This document shows, piece after piece, positions 1 through 7,288 of a stretch of 28,136 nt of DNA. Origin of the DNA: Elusimicrobiota bacterium (GTDB lineage Bacteria; Elusimicrobiota; Elusimicrobia; Elusimicrobiales; Elusimicrobiaceae). A program made the translations under genes and the position numbers. Numbering within the stretch: the stretch's first letter is position 1; each line of letters begins with the position of its first letter. A model generated the notes under the pieces. It did not search any database. It worked only from the letters and a program-made list of their open reading frames with translations, and was not told where the DNA came from. Where the stretch lies: positions 1-28,136 of the forward strand of contig JAEXBW010000007.1 of NCBI GenBank assembly GCA_023393825.1, written 5' to 3'.

Positions 1-1166
1 CGGCCGATATTGATATAGCCTCCGTCGCAAAAAGACAGTTGAGCGGCAAAATAAATCCCGCCAGCGATGTTGACTATTATTCCGTGTCTCTGCCCCAAGG
101 CAACTTTGAAGCCACCCTTTATCTGCCTAAGGTGGAAAATATGTCCCCCGACAGATATTTAGCTTTCGGCATATTCCTTTTAGACGCAAATCTTAAAACG
201 GTTGTTGATATTGTTTCGCCCGAACTTTCAGGCGGGCAATATAATATTACAACCTCCAGCCCTTCCGTAACGCTTAATTTTGCCGCGCCCTCCCGCCTTA
301 GCGGTAATACGGGCCGCTATCTTTTGGGCGTGTTTAAGATGGATCAGGGTTATTACCCCGCCACCGTTACAAACGATACGGGTTCTTACAGGCTGGCATT
401 TAAATTTGCATCTGGCAGCAATGTGGGCAATTTGCCTACTTCCGTAACAAATTTCAGCGACGGACTGCAGATGACTTTAACCGTTCCTTACGAAACCTCA
501 AGAACCGCCAGCGGGTCTTTACCCTCTGACTTAGGCTTAACCGGCTGGATGCCCAACATGGTAGATTCCTTCCACCTTGTGCGTATCTTAGACGAAAACC
601 TAAACCCGATTACGGGCGGAGATACTTTAACGGGTACATATCTTTCTATGGTAGGCTCGCCTACCTATAACAGCGCAACCAAAACCATTACAGCCACGGT
701 ACAGTTTGGCAGCGGTTTTAGCGCTTTGGGCAATAATACTATTTACCTTCAGGCTTTCGGCAAGTTAAGAAACCTGATGTCAGGCTCAAATCCAAGCTAT
801 ACAACTTTGCCCGAACACGATTACGGTATAGTTTCTTTGGGTATTTCCAACCCTATAAGAAACAGCGTTACAAGCGGTAAAGAAATTTACATAAGGCAAG
901 CTGTTTTTAACCCCACCACAGGCAGCAAGATTAAAATAGAAATTGCTCCGCCCGTCGCGGGAAAGATAAAAGTGCAAATATTTACCATTGACGGCCTTTT
1001 GGTAAAAACCCTTAAGGACGGAGATATTACCACCTCCTTGCCCGACGTGCTTGAATGGGACGGCACAAACGAAAGCGGCAATACGGTGGCCAGCGGCGTT
1101 TATCTGCTGCGCGTTGACGGCGCGGGCATAAGCAAACAGCTTAAAAAGCTTGTGGTGGTGAAATAA
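1..1166 (+). CDS. Exported protein fragment with C-terminal FlgD/sorting-like Ig domain (5' truncated)
   Basis: The reading frame is open to the left edge of the window (codons from base 3), so the true start lies upstream and the TTG at 39 is only an internal codon. The first visible residues (SDVDYYSVSLPQG, then a short beta-rich stretch) resemble a pre-peptidase C-terminal (PPC) type beta domain. The middle (about residues 130-280) is beta-rich and unrecognised. The last 75 or so residues match the FlgD Ig-like / type-A sorting-domain pattern: 'KVQIFTIDGLLVKTL', then WDGTNESG, SGVYLLRV and a Lys-rich terminus ending VVVK. Such domains end many secreted or surface proteins, and in T9SS bacteria a very similar fold is the export signal. 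The next gene begins 1 bp after the stop and encodes a PorV-like outer-membrane protein, so the two are co-transcribed. Exported location is inferred; the enzymatic or binding function of the missing N-terminus is unknown. Confidence 0.8.
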   Translation, partial: ADIDIASVAKRQLSGKINPASDVDYYSVSLPQGNFEATLYLPKVENMSPDRYLAFGIFLLDANLKTVVDIVSPELSGGQYNITTSSPSVTLNFAAPSRLSGNTGRYLLGVFKMDQGYYPATVTNDTGSYRLAFKFASGSNVGNLPTSVTNFSDGLQMTLTVPYETSRTASGSLPSDLGLTGWMPNMVDSFHLVRILDENLNPITGGDTLTGTYLSMVGSPTYNSATKTITATVQFGSGFSALGNNTIYLQAFGKLRNLMSGSNPSYTTLPEHDYGIVSLGISNPIRNSVTSGKEIYIRQAVFNPTTGSKIKIEIAPPVAGKIKVQIFTIDGLLVKTLKDGDITTSLPDVLEWDGTNESGNTVASGVYLLRVDGAGISKQLKKLVVVK

Positions 1167-1167
1167 T

Positions 1168-2286
1168 ATGAAAAATATAAAAACTCTTATACTTTCATCC
1201 TCTTTGGTTTTTGCCTCCGCGGCTTTCGCTTATGCGGCCGACAGCGGTACAACGGCCTTGCCCTTCCTTAAAATGGATATGGGCGCAAAGTATTACGGTA
1301 TGGGCGGCGCGGCGGTTGCTTACGCAGATGATATTACGGGCGCGTCTTTCTATAACCCTGCTGCTTTGGGGCAGGTACAAAGTTTTCAACTTTCAGGCAC
1401 TACTTTTGAAAGCGCTATGGATATGAATTATACCTATGGCGGCATTGCCGTACCTGTTGGTTTTTTAAGTTTTTTCGGTAATCATCCGCTTAATATCGGC
1501 GCGTCTGTTTATATGTTTGATAAAGGCGATATGGAAGACGGCGTTACAACAAGAAGCGTAGGTAAAGATACCTCCCTTGCCTTAAGCGTGGGCGAGCATA
1601 TCGGCACGAATACCTGGGATTTTATGGGCAGCTCTTCCGACTTGGAACATTATTTGGGTATCAATGCAAAATACATACGCTCCACGTTGCCTAAACCCGT
1701 TTCGGGCGAGGTTACGGCAGATGTCTTTGCTTTTGACGCGGGCTATCAGGCTGTGCTTGATAAGCATTTCGGCGTCGGCGTTGCATTTAAGAATATAGGC
1801 TCTAAGGTCAAATATATAAAGGAAGAAGACCCCTTGCCCTATACCATTGCGGCGGGCGCGTTTTTTACTCCCGTTGAAGTTGAGTATGTAAGGTGGACAT
1901 TAAGCGCTGATTATCTGGCTTATGTCAGAGAGCAGGAAAATCGCGTTCGCCTTGGTTCTGAAGCTGTTTTTATGGATATACTTTCCGTCCGCGGCGGCTT
2001 AAAACTTATGGAAGAGATTGAAAATGAATATTCTATAGGTTTCGGCTTAAAACTGTTTGGATTTGAAGTTGACTTCGGCACCATTCTTAACCCGCAGTTT
2101 AACGATGATAAAGTTTATCAGGCGTCAATTTCCTATAAATTCCCCGTAAAGAAAGAAGAACCCCGCGCTCAAAAGGAAACAGGCACGGATAAAAAGATTA
2201 AAGATTACGGCGAGTATAAGCAAAAACAAACGCAAGAGGCGCAGGAAAAAGCCGAAAGAAACCAAAGCCCCATACTATACCAGTAA
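1168..2286 (+). CDS. PorV/PorQ-family (UPF0164-like) outer-membrane beta-barrel protein
   Basis: The 372-residue protein has a clear signal peptide (MKN-IKTLILSSSLVFASAAFAYAA). Just after it come the family's typical N-terminal features: a FLKMDMGAKYYGMGGAAVAYADD stretch (split here as FLKMDMGAKYYGMGG + AAVAYADD) followed by a SFYNPAALG motif. The rest alternates short amphipathic strands with turns (VGVAFKNIGSK, YSIGFGLKLFG, YQASISYKFP), as expected of a FadL-like barrel. It ends in a highly charged Lys/Gln/Glu tail of about 45 residues that would face the periplasm. PorV proteins are outer-membrane components that in T9SS organisms shuttle sorting-domain cargo; in other phyla the role is unproven. 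Translation is probably coupled to the preceding gene (1-bp gap, GGTGG upstream). The gene is followed by a strong terminator. Family assignment is fairly sure, function inferred. Confidence 0.85.
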   Translation: MKNIKTLILSSSLVFASAAFAYAADSGTTALPFLKMDMGAKYYGMGGAAVAYADDITGASFYNPAALGQVQSFQLSGTTFESAMDMNYTYGGIAVPVGFLSFFGNHPLNIGASVYMFDKGDMEDGVTTRSVGKDTSLALSVGEHIGTNTWDFMGSSSDLEHYLGINAKYIRSTLPKPVSGEVTADVFAFDAGYQAVLDKHFGVGVAFKNIGSKVKYIKEEDPLPYTIAAGAFFTPVEVEYVRWTLSADYLAYVREQENRVRLGSEAVFMDILSVRGGLKLMEEIENEYSIGFGLKLFGFEVDFGTILNPQFNDDKVYQASISYKFPVKKEEPRAQKETGTDKKIKDYGEYKQKQTQEAQEKAERNQSPILYQ

Positions 2287-2297
2287 TTTTAAAAAGA

Positions 2298-2331
2298 CAA
2301 TCCCCCGCTTTAACGGGGGATTGCTGTTTTT
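2298..2331 (+). terminator. Rho-independent terminator after the PorV-like gene
   Basis: A perfect 10-bp stem CAATCCCCCG / CGGGGGATTG with the 6-nt loop CTTTAA is followed by CTGTTTTTA. It lies 11 bp after the stop codon of the PorV-like gene and closes the first operon. Confidence 0.85.
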
Positions 2332-2347
2332 ATGCTAAGGTTTACTG

Positions 2348-2376
2348 TTGACAATTTCGCTTATTTTATCAACAAT
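2348..2376 (+). promoter_or_regulatory. Candidate sigma70-type promoter for the cysteine-rich gene at 2433
   Basis: A perfect TTGACA (2348-2353) is followed after 17 bp by AACAAT (2371-2376), a 4/6 match to TATAAT. AT-rich alternatives lie just downstream (TATAGT, TATTAT) but at poor spacing. It sits between the terminator at 2298 and the gene start at 2433, giving a leader of about 50 nt that carries an AGAAGG ribosome-binding site. Confidence 0.5.
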
Positions 2377-2432
2377 ATAGTATTATATTTTAACGCCTTA
2401 AAAGCGGCTTCTTTAAAAGAAGGTATATATTT

Positions 2433-3836
2433 ATGAATAATAATATTTTTAAATTTTTTGCTCTGTTTTTTACTTTAGCCTCGCTGCCTTTTACTGCGGC
2501 AGCGCAGGTTATGGATACCATTGCTTATGTTCCTGTTAAGCAGGGATATTACGATAAAATATCGACTAAGAGTAAGGCTCAGTTCGCGGTGGAAACAAGT
2601 TCCGTAAGCATTAAATCGCTTAAAGCTAACAGCGCTACTTTAAATATCGTTACAACCAAAGCCTCGTTTGGTAAACCTATTGTTGTAAAGGGTAATATTT
2701 TTGTAAGGCCGACCTCTACCCAGCCCGTTATAAAAGCCAAGGCTGTGGAAATCCAGGGGGAGGCTTATGCTGGCGGCGTTGTAGTAGGCACAAAAGCGCC
2801 TTTAGTTAAAACCGTTGTCGCGCGCGACGTAAACCTTATCAACAGAGTTGTAAGATTACCTTCGTCTTCCAATCTTATTATAGACGGTGTTTCTTTCCCC
2901 TCGCCTTCAGGCTGTTCTGAAGGGGTGGAATGGAGAACCGTAAAAGCAAAAAACACTGCAGATGTGCTTAAAGATTATACCGTGGTTGCCTGTAAAGGTA
3001 CGGGCAGCACTGCCACTTGTACAGCTCCTCAGGCGGATATAGACAGATGCAACAATAACGCAAACACATGGGATACAGAAGACTGTTGCTGCAGAGGTAC
3101 TACCGAATTGTTTTTCTTAGATGCGACGATGTGCGAAGGTTCCAATATTATTTGTAATGCAGATAAAACAATCACCTCCGCGACGGCGGTCTGTAATGAA
3201 TTCGCTTCCGACAGCGCGGAATGTGTCTGCGCGCAGGGCAATCTTAAGCAATGTGTTCCGAAAGTTTATGGCGGCGGCAGCGACGAAGCCCGTTGCGTAC
3301 AGAGCGGCGAATATCACGAAGCCTGTCAGTGTGAACATTTTATAGAATTCCAAAGCAATTACAGGAACTATGCCTGCACAGGCATTCCAGCCATGTGCGA
3401 AGGCGGCGGTGGCACTACTTTAAGCTGCCCTACGGCAAGCAGACCGCTTAGTTCTCAACTTTGCTCTCCGTGCGGCGTAAAAACCAGAACGGTAACTTGC
3501 AATACAACCACAGGAACATGGACTACGGGGCTATGGAGTATATGTGATACAACGGGATGTTCTGGCGTTGGCGCCTGCTGTTGCGGTTCCGGCGTTGAGA
3601 TAAACAACTCTTCAGGCGCAGATTGCAGCACCTACAACTATACTCCTAAATTGCAGCCTTGCGTGTGCGCGCAGGAGCATTGCGATGCGGACGATGCGGC
3701 ATTGTGCGGTGATTGCGGAGGTACTTGGAACGATTCAACCTGTACCTGCGACTGCGGTTTTTATAGCGGTAATGCCTGTACATTTGTTTCGGGCGGCGGT
3801 TGTAAATGCGGTAGTTTGTGGAGAAATTGCAGATAG
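2433..3836 (+). CDS. Exported cysteine-rich protein, unknown function
   Basis: This 467-residue protein has a signal peptide (hydrophobic run FKFFALFFTLASLPFTAAA, then AQ). Residues about 25-160 contain no cysteine and look like repeated short beta strands (VSIKSLKANSATLNIV, IVVKGNIFV, VEIQGEAYAGGVVVG). From residue 161 to the end there are about 40 cysteines, often paired or tripled (DCCCRG, GACCCGSG, CTCDCG, GGCKCG). A stretch near residues 345-375 (CGVKTRTVTC, then TWTTGLWSICDTTGC) recalls the spacing of thrombospondin type-1 repeats, but this is a loose resemblance. The even, dense cysteine content fits an extracytoplasmic disulfide-bonded domain. The layout (leader, beta region, Cys-rich end) is shared with the proteins at 24830 and 26154, suggesting a paralogous surface-protein family. 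It has its own promoter and terminator. I do not recognise a named family. Confidence 0.85.
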   Translation: MNNNIFKFFALFFTLASLPFTAAAQVMDTIAYVPVKQGYYDKISTKSKAQFAVETSSVSIKSLKANSATLNIVTTKASFGKPIVVKGNIFVRPTSTQPVIKAKAVEIQGEAYAGGVVVGTKAPLVKTVVARDVNLINRVVRLPSSSNLIIDGVSFPSPSGCSEGVEWRTVKAKNTADVLKDYTVVACKGTGSTATCTAPQADIDRCNNNANTWDTEDCCCRGTTELFFLDATMCEGSNIICNADKTITSATAVCNEFASDSAECVCAQGNLKQCVPKVYGGGSDEARCVQSGEYHEACQCEHFIEFQSNYRNYACTGIPAMCEGGGGTTLSCPTASRPLSSQLCSPCGVKTRTVTCNTTTGTWTTGLWSICDTTGCSGVGACCCGSGVEINNSSGADCSTYNYTPKLQPCVCAQEHCDADDAALCGDCGGTWNDSTCTCDCGFYSGNACTFVSGGGCKCGSLWRNCR

Positions 3837-3853
3837 TTTAAATTTTGCAAAAC

Positions 3854-3888
3854 AAAAGCGGCGGTTATTAAATTAACCGCCGCTTTTT
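3854..3888. terminator. Bidirectional rho-independent terminator
   Basis: A perfect 14-bp stem AAAAGCGGCGGTTA / TAACCGCCGCTTTT with a 6-nt loop carries an A-run on one side and a T-run on the other. It lies between the stop of the plus-strand Cys-rich gene (3836) and the stop of the convergent minus-strand gene (3904), so it can end transcription from both directions. Confidence 0.9.
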
Positions 3889-3903
3889 CTATTATAAAAC
3901 CTT

Positions 3904-4461
3904 TTATTTATTACATTTACAATCTTTTGCGTCTTTGCCGCATTGGCAGGCTTTACCTTCTTCTTTTGCTTTGGCAAAAGGGCAGCCTTCCTTAGCTTCT
4001 TTAGCGCAAGGGCATTCTTTGCCTTCTTTGGCCATCTTGTCACAGCCGCAACCCTTTTCCGCGCCTAATGCCTTACCGCATTTGCAGTCTTTACCGTCTT
4101 TGCCGCATTTGCAATCAGCACATTTGCAATCTTTTGCGTCTTTACCGCATTGGCAGGCCTTACCTTCTTCTTTTGCTTTGGCAAAAGGGCAGCCTTCCTT
4201 AGCTTCTTTGGCGCAAGGGCATTCTTTGCCTTCTTTCGCGGCTTTATCACAGCCGCACTTTTTGCCGTGATTGGCTTTTATATGTTTCTTTTTTGAATAC
4301 TCGTTAGTATTCTTCGTAAAGGTTTTATTGGCTTCTGCTTTTTGTTCAGCTACCGCTTTTTGCCCGTTTTTGCAGTCCTTGCCAAAGTGGCACGGCTCAG
4401 CTTTAACATTTGCTGCCAGCGCGAAGCAAAAAACAACCGCCGTAAGTATAATTTTTTTCAT
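3904..4461 (-). CDS. Exported metallothionein-like Cys/Lys-rich repeat protein
   Basis: This 185-residue protein has a clear signal peptide (MKKIILTAVVFCFALAANVKA, cleavage before EP). The mature part holds about 24 cysteines, mostly as CxC, CxxxxxC or CPC-type pairs (KKCGCDK, ECPCAK, ACQCGK, DCKCADCKCGK) set in a Lys/Glu/Ala/Gly background with almost no hydrophobic residues. A 46-residue unit starting CGCDK and ending DCKC occurs twice, separated by a shorter CKCGKDGKDCKCGK linker. Such composition is typical of metallothionein-like metal-binding proteins, though those are normally cytoplasmic. Disulfide cross-linking or a structural role is an alternative. A strong AAGGAGGGG site lies just before the ATG. 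It follows folK by 45 bp on the same strand with no visible terminator, so it may be read through from the folate operon. No named family is recognised. Confidence 0.85.
   Translation of the reverse strand: MKKIILTAVVFCFALAANVKAEPCHFGKDCKNGQKAVAEQKAEANKTFTKNTNEYSKKKHIKANHGKKCGCDKAAKEGKECPCAKEAKEGCPFAKAKEEGKACQCGKDAKDCKCADCKCGKDGKDCKCGKALGAEKGCGCDKMAKEGKECPCAKEAKEGCPFAKAKEEGKACQCGKDAKDCKCNK
3920..4050 (-). repeat. Copy 2 of a 131-bp in-gene direct repeat (C-terminal unit)
   Basis: This segment aligns without gaps to 4127-4257 at an offset of 207 bp (69 codons), with only scattered, largely synonymous substitutions. It encodes the second 46-residue CGCDK...DCKC unit of the metallothionein-like protein and indicates recent in-frame duplication. 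Confidence 0.85.
4127..4257 (-). repeat. Copy 1 of a 131-bp in-gene direct repeat
   Basis: This is the partner of 3920-4050 (offset 207 bp, no indels). The two copies differ at a few positions, for example KAAKEG against KMAKEG at the protein level. Confidence 0.85.
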
Positions 4462-4506
4462 GTCCCCTCCTTAAATATGTACTTCTTAATAAAATTCTAT
4501 AAATAT

Positions 4507-5010
4507 TTAAAGCAAGCTGTCATCAAGTTTTTGGCAGGAGGATTGTTTTTCCGTCATAAGTTCTTTCAAAAGTTCAGCGACTGATTTGGCTTTAACGGGG
4601 TGTATAAAATCCGCCGCAATAAAGCTTAGCGGCAGTAAAACGAACTCTCTTTTATGGCACAGCGGGTGTGGAATTTGCAGGGTGGGGGTATTAAGGATAA
4701 TATCTTTGTAAAAAATTATATCAAGGTCAATTTCTCTGGGGGCATTTTTAAAAGCAGGCTTTCTGCCTAAATCGGCTTCAATGTTTTTAAGTTCGGTTAA
4801 AAGTTCCTGCGGCGCTAACGGGGTGGCAAGGCAAAGGGCGCCGTTAATAAAATCTTCCTGCTCCAAAAAGCCCTCCGGTTTTGTTTTAAACAGGGGGGAT
4901 ATGCTTGTAACTTGTCCAAGTTTTCCAAGCGCGGCAATAGCAGCCTTAATATTATTTAAAGCATTCCCTTTATTACTGCCAAAAGCGATATAAACATTAT
5001 TATCCCTCAT
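4507..5010 (-). CDS. folK: 2-amino-4-hydroxy-6-hydroxymethyldihydropteridine pyrophosphokinase
   Basis: FolK transfers pyrophosphate from ATP to 6-hydroxymethyl-7,8-dihydropterin, the step before FolP in cytoplasmic folate synthesis. The 167 residues are a normal family length. Visible hallmarks are the N-terminal VYIAFGSNKGNALNNI, the substrate loop SPLFKTKPEGFLEQEDFINGA, and the signature PREIDLDIIFY followed by IPHPLCHKREFVLLPL, which contain the Mg-binding acidic pair and the ATP-binding basic/His residues. Its ATG overlaps the end of the upstream PTPS-like gene by 11 bp, so translation is probably coupled. It is the last gene of the overlapping folate/queuosine cluster. No key residue appears to be missing. 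Confidence 0.96.
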   Translation of the reverse strand: MRDNNVYIAFGSNKGNALNNIKAAIAALGKLGQVTSISPLFKTKPEGFLEQEDFINGALCLATPLAPQELLTELKNIEADLGRKPAFKNAPREIDLDIIFYKDIILNTPTLQIPHPLCHKREFVLLPLSFIAADFIHPVKAKSVAELLKELMTEKQSSCQKLDDSLL

Positions 5011-5350
5011 AATTTGCGCTAAAGCCTTCTCTTTCTCTAACGGTTACTTTTGTTATCTGCGGGTATGTTTTTGCAATTTCTTCAAATATGTAAATTGCAA
5101 GGTTTTCCGTGGTGGGATAGAGGAAGATTTCGTTTAAATTTTTATTTTCCAAAGTTTTATTAAATTCTTGTAAGCACGCGTAAAGAGAGCGGAAATCCAC
5201 CAAAAAACCCTCGTCGTTTAACTTGCCCGTCAGGGTGACGCCGTAGTTAAATTTATGTGCGTGCAAAGGCTCGTCTAATGTTTTGTCGTGCCAATGCGCC
5301 GCGCAGAAAGAAGATTCCACCGTTATGCTTACTGTTTTATTTTTTTTCAC
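5000..5350 (-). CDS. PTPS-III-type 6-pyruvoyltetrahydropterin synthase paralogue (probable FolB bypass)
   Basis: This 116-residue pterin enzyme of the PTPS/QueD fold starts at a GTG (5350) that has GGAGG 9 nt upstream and overlaps the folP 3' end by 14 bp; longer in-frame starts lie inside folP. Zn ligands are H19 (in CAAHWH) and H30/H32 (PLHAHKF; HAH instead of the usual HGH). The position of the catalytic Cys (C-x3-H) is Asp26, and Glu27 stands three residues before H30 (E-x2-H-x-H). Glu at this site defines PTPS-III enzymes, which cleave dihydroneopterin triphosphate directly to 6-hydroxymethyldihydropterin and replace FolB in Plasmodium and some bacteria. The usual Asp-His dyad before KxLN reads Glu-Asn here. 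Lying between folP and folK, it should supply the FolK substrate. The fold is certain; the reaction is inferred. Confidence 0.88.
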   Translation of the reverse strand: MKKNKTVSITVESSFCAAHWHDKTLDEPLHAHKFNYGVTLTGKLNDEGFLVDFRSLYACLQEFNKTLENKNLNEIFLYPTTENLAIYIFEEIAKTYPQITKVTVREREGFSANYEG

Positions 5351-6104
5351 GGGCAATATCCTCCAAAAAATCTTTTGTTTCTTTAACATCGTGTACACGT
5401 AAGATATAAGCGTTTGCATTATAAGCCAGCCTTGCCGCTTTAAGGGAAAGTTCCAAAGTCTTATCCGTAAAAGACTTGCGGGACGCGCCTATTAAAAGCG
5501 GCATATTTAAACAGTCAAAATATTTAAGATTTTCCAGCAAAAACCAATTTTGTTCGCGCGTTTTGGCAAAGCCCAAACCGGGGTCCAGTATTATATTTTT
5601 TGCATCAACGCCGCGCGCTTGGGCAAGCGTTGCTTTAGCCTCAAAAAATTCTTTTATTTCTTTAAGTATATCGTCGTATTCGCTTAGGGTTTGCCTGCCC
5701 TTTGGCGTGCCGCGCATATGCATTATTACAAGTTTGGCATTATAAGATGCGGCTAAATCCGCCAGCCTTATATCGGCAATGGCGCTTACGTCGTTTATTA
5801 TTGTTGCGCCGTTTTCCACCGCGGCTTTTGCCGTGTTATAGTTGAAGGTATCAACGGAGATTACGGCATCTTTAAATTGTTTTTTTATTTCTTTTATAAC
5901 GGGCAGCACGCGCGATGTTTCTTCCTCTTCGGTCAAATCGGCAGCATTCGGGCGTGTGGATTGCCCGCCCACGTCTATAATATCCCCGCCTTGCGCAAGG
6001 ATATCCTCCGCCCGTTTTAAAGCCGCGTCAAGGGCATTGTATTTGCCGCCGTCAAAAAAGGAGTCGGGCGTGGTATTTAAAATACCCATTATAAGCGGTT
6101 TCAC
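5337..6104 (-). CDS. folP: Dihydropteroate synthase
   Basis: FolP condenses 6-hydroxymethyldihydropterin pyrophosphate with p-aminobenzoate to give 7,8-dihydropteroate. The 255-residue TIM barrel shows the classical landmarks in order: MGILNTTPDSFFDGG (loop 1), GGDIIDVGGQSTRPNA (loop 2), ISVDTFNY, ATIINDVSA, KLVIMHMRGTPK, IILDPGLGFAKTREQN, LLIGASRKSF (the Lys/Ser of the pterin site) and LRVHDVKET. The start is a GTG at 6104 with GCGGAG upstream, 18 bp after the folE stop. The 3' end overlaps the PTPS-III gene by 14 bp. Length and residues are normal, so sulfonamide-sensitive folate synthesis is expected. Confidence 0.96.
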   Translation of the reverse strand: MKPLIMGILNTTPDSFFDGGKYNALDAALKRAEDILAQGGDIIDVGGQSTRPNAADLTEEEETSRVLPVIKEIKKQFKDAVISVDTFNYNTAKAAVENGATIINDVSAIADIRLADLAASYNAKLVIMHMRGTPKGRQTLSEYDDILKEIKEFFEAKATLAQARGVDAKNIILDPGLGFAKTREQNWFLLENLKYFDCLNMPLLIGASRKSFTDKTLELSLKAARLAYNANAYILRVHDVKETKDFLEDIAREKK

Positions 6105-6122
6105 GGCTGTTTTCTCCGCAGG

Positions 6123-6749
6123 TTAAATTTTTTGTACGAAGTGTAAAAATTCTTGGCGGACTTCGTGCTTGTTAAACACGCCGCGCAGCGCGCTGGTAAT
6201 CATTTCTGCATTATGCTTTTGCACGCCGCGGCTGCAAATGCACATATGCTTTGCTTTGCATACCACCATAACGCCAAGCGGGTTAAGGTTTTCCATAAGG
6301 CTGTCGGCAATTTGTGCTACAAGCTTTTCCTGTATTTGCAGGCGGCGGCTGTAAATTTCCACCAGTCTGGCAAGTTTGGATATGCCTATAACTTTTTTAT
6401 TGGGCAGGTAACCTATGCTTATAGTGCCGAAGAACGGCATAAAATGGTGTTCGCACATGCTGTAAAATTCTATATCTTTAAGTATAACCATCTCATCGCA
6501 GGAGCCTTCCGTAAAAGTTTTAAGCACGCTTTCTGGCTTTTGGCTGTAGCCTTTAAAAAGAGTTTCCCAGCTTTTAATCATACGCTTAGGTGTTTCCTTA
6601 AGGCCTTCGCGCGAGGGGTTTTCCCCGATATAAGTTAATATATCGCTTATGTGATTGCTAATCTCTTCCTGCGTTATTTTATGTTTATCAGTTTGTGCAT
6701 TTGCAGGCTTAGTTTTATTGACGGGTTTTCTTGTATTATTTTTAGGCAT
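6123..6749 (-). CDS. folE: GTP cyclohydrolase I
   Basis: FolE converts GTP to 7,8-dihydroneopterin triphosphate, the common precursor for folate and queuosine. The 208-residue protein has a basic N-terminal extension of about 25 residues, then the enzyme core. The Zn site is C99 and H102 (SMCEHHFMPFFG) and C170 (KHMCICSRGVQKHNA), with the same 71-residue spacing between the two cysteines as in E. coli. GYLPNKKVIGISKLARLVEIYSRR splits as GYLPNKKVIGISKL + ARLVEIYSRR and is the usual substrate-channel helix. The ATG at 6749 lies inside queE and gives a 76-bp overlap; AGGAG is 11 nt upstream and no later in-frame ATG precedes the core. Its position between the queuosine and folate genes matches its role in both. 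Confidence 0.95.
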   Translation of the reverse strand: MPKNNTRKPVNKTKPANAQTDKHKITQEEISNHISDILTYIGENPSREGLKETPKRMIKSWETLFKGYSQKPESVLKTFTEGSCDEMVILKDIEFYSMCEHHFMPFFGTISIGYLPNKKVIGISKLARLVEIYSRRLQIQEKLVAQIADSLMENLNPLGVMVVCKAKHMCICSRGVQKHNAEMITSALRGVFNKHEVRQEFLHFVQKI

Positions 6750-7288
6750 AATCGGGTATTCTCCTGTTTGTTGCCTTCGGGTTGAAGGTAAAGCGTTGTT
6801 TTGGCATTGGCGTATTTTTTATATTCCAGGGTTTCCTTTTCGCTCAAGCTGCCGTCTATAACCAGCTTAATAACGTCAGCTTTTTTAAGCATACTTTCAA
6901 GCGGATGCTTTTTGGGGGAAACCGTTACGCAGTAAATAAGCGAAGTATCAATATCATGCGCGCCGTTTGTTTCCAAATGTATTTCAAAACCGTTTTGTTT
7001 TAAAACCTCAAGCAGCGGGATAATGTTTTGCTCCGTCGGCTCTCCGCCCGTTATTATAACGGTTTTTGCGGGGTATTGTTGTATAAGTTTTAAAATGTCA
7101 GAGGGGGAAAGTTCAAAATTAACTTTTTGCGCGTACTTTGTGTCGCACCACGCGCAGCCCATGGTGCAGCCCGCCAGCCTTACAAAAACGGCCGCCGTAC
7201 CTGCGTATTTGCCTTCGCCTTGTACGGAGTAAAAAACTTCGTTTATCTTAATAAGATTATTTTCTGATAATTGCGGCGGCATCGTCAT
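6674..7288 (-). CDS. queE: 7-carboxy-7-deazaguanine synthase (radical SAM)
   Basis: QueE rearranges 6-carboxy-tetrahydropterin into 7-carboxy-7-deazaguanine in preQ0/queuosine synthesis. The protein (about 204 residues from the ATG at 7288, an alternative ATG at 7282) shows EVFYSVQGEGKYAGTAAVF, then the 4Fe-4S/SAM motif C41-x3-C45-x2-C48 (GCTMGCAWCDTKYA), the GGEPTEQ motif, LETNGA, VSPKKHP and LYLQPEG near the end. The start overlaps the end of queD by about 30 bp; upstream in-frame codons would lie deep in queD and add sequence foreign to the family. The 3' end overlaps folE by 76 bp. It directly follows queD, its upstream pathway enzyme. QueC and QueF are not in the window. Confidence 0.94.
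   Translation of the reverse strand: MTMPPQLSENNLIKINEVFYSVQGEGKYAGTAAVFVRLAGCTMGCAWCDTKYAQKVNFELSPSDILKLIQQYPAKTVIITGGEPTEQNIIPLLEVLKQNGFEIHLETNGAHDIDTSLIYCVTVSPKKHPLESMLKKADVIKLVIDGSLSEKETLEYKKYANAKTTLYLQPEGNKQENTRLCLKIIQENPSIKLSLQMHKLINIK

Noticed and set aside
3935..4270. Long open frame on the plus strand opposite the metallothionein-like gene
   Set aside because: It lacks a ribosome-binding site and mirrors the in-gene repeats; openness results from the skewed Lys/Cys/Ala codons of the true minus-strand gene.
5351..5419. Longer N-terminus for the PTPS-III protein
   Set aside because: The extra residues are folP sequence in another frame; a GGAGG-preceded GTG at 5350 starts directly before the conserved fold.
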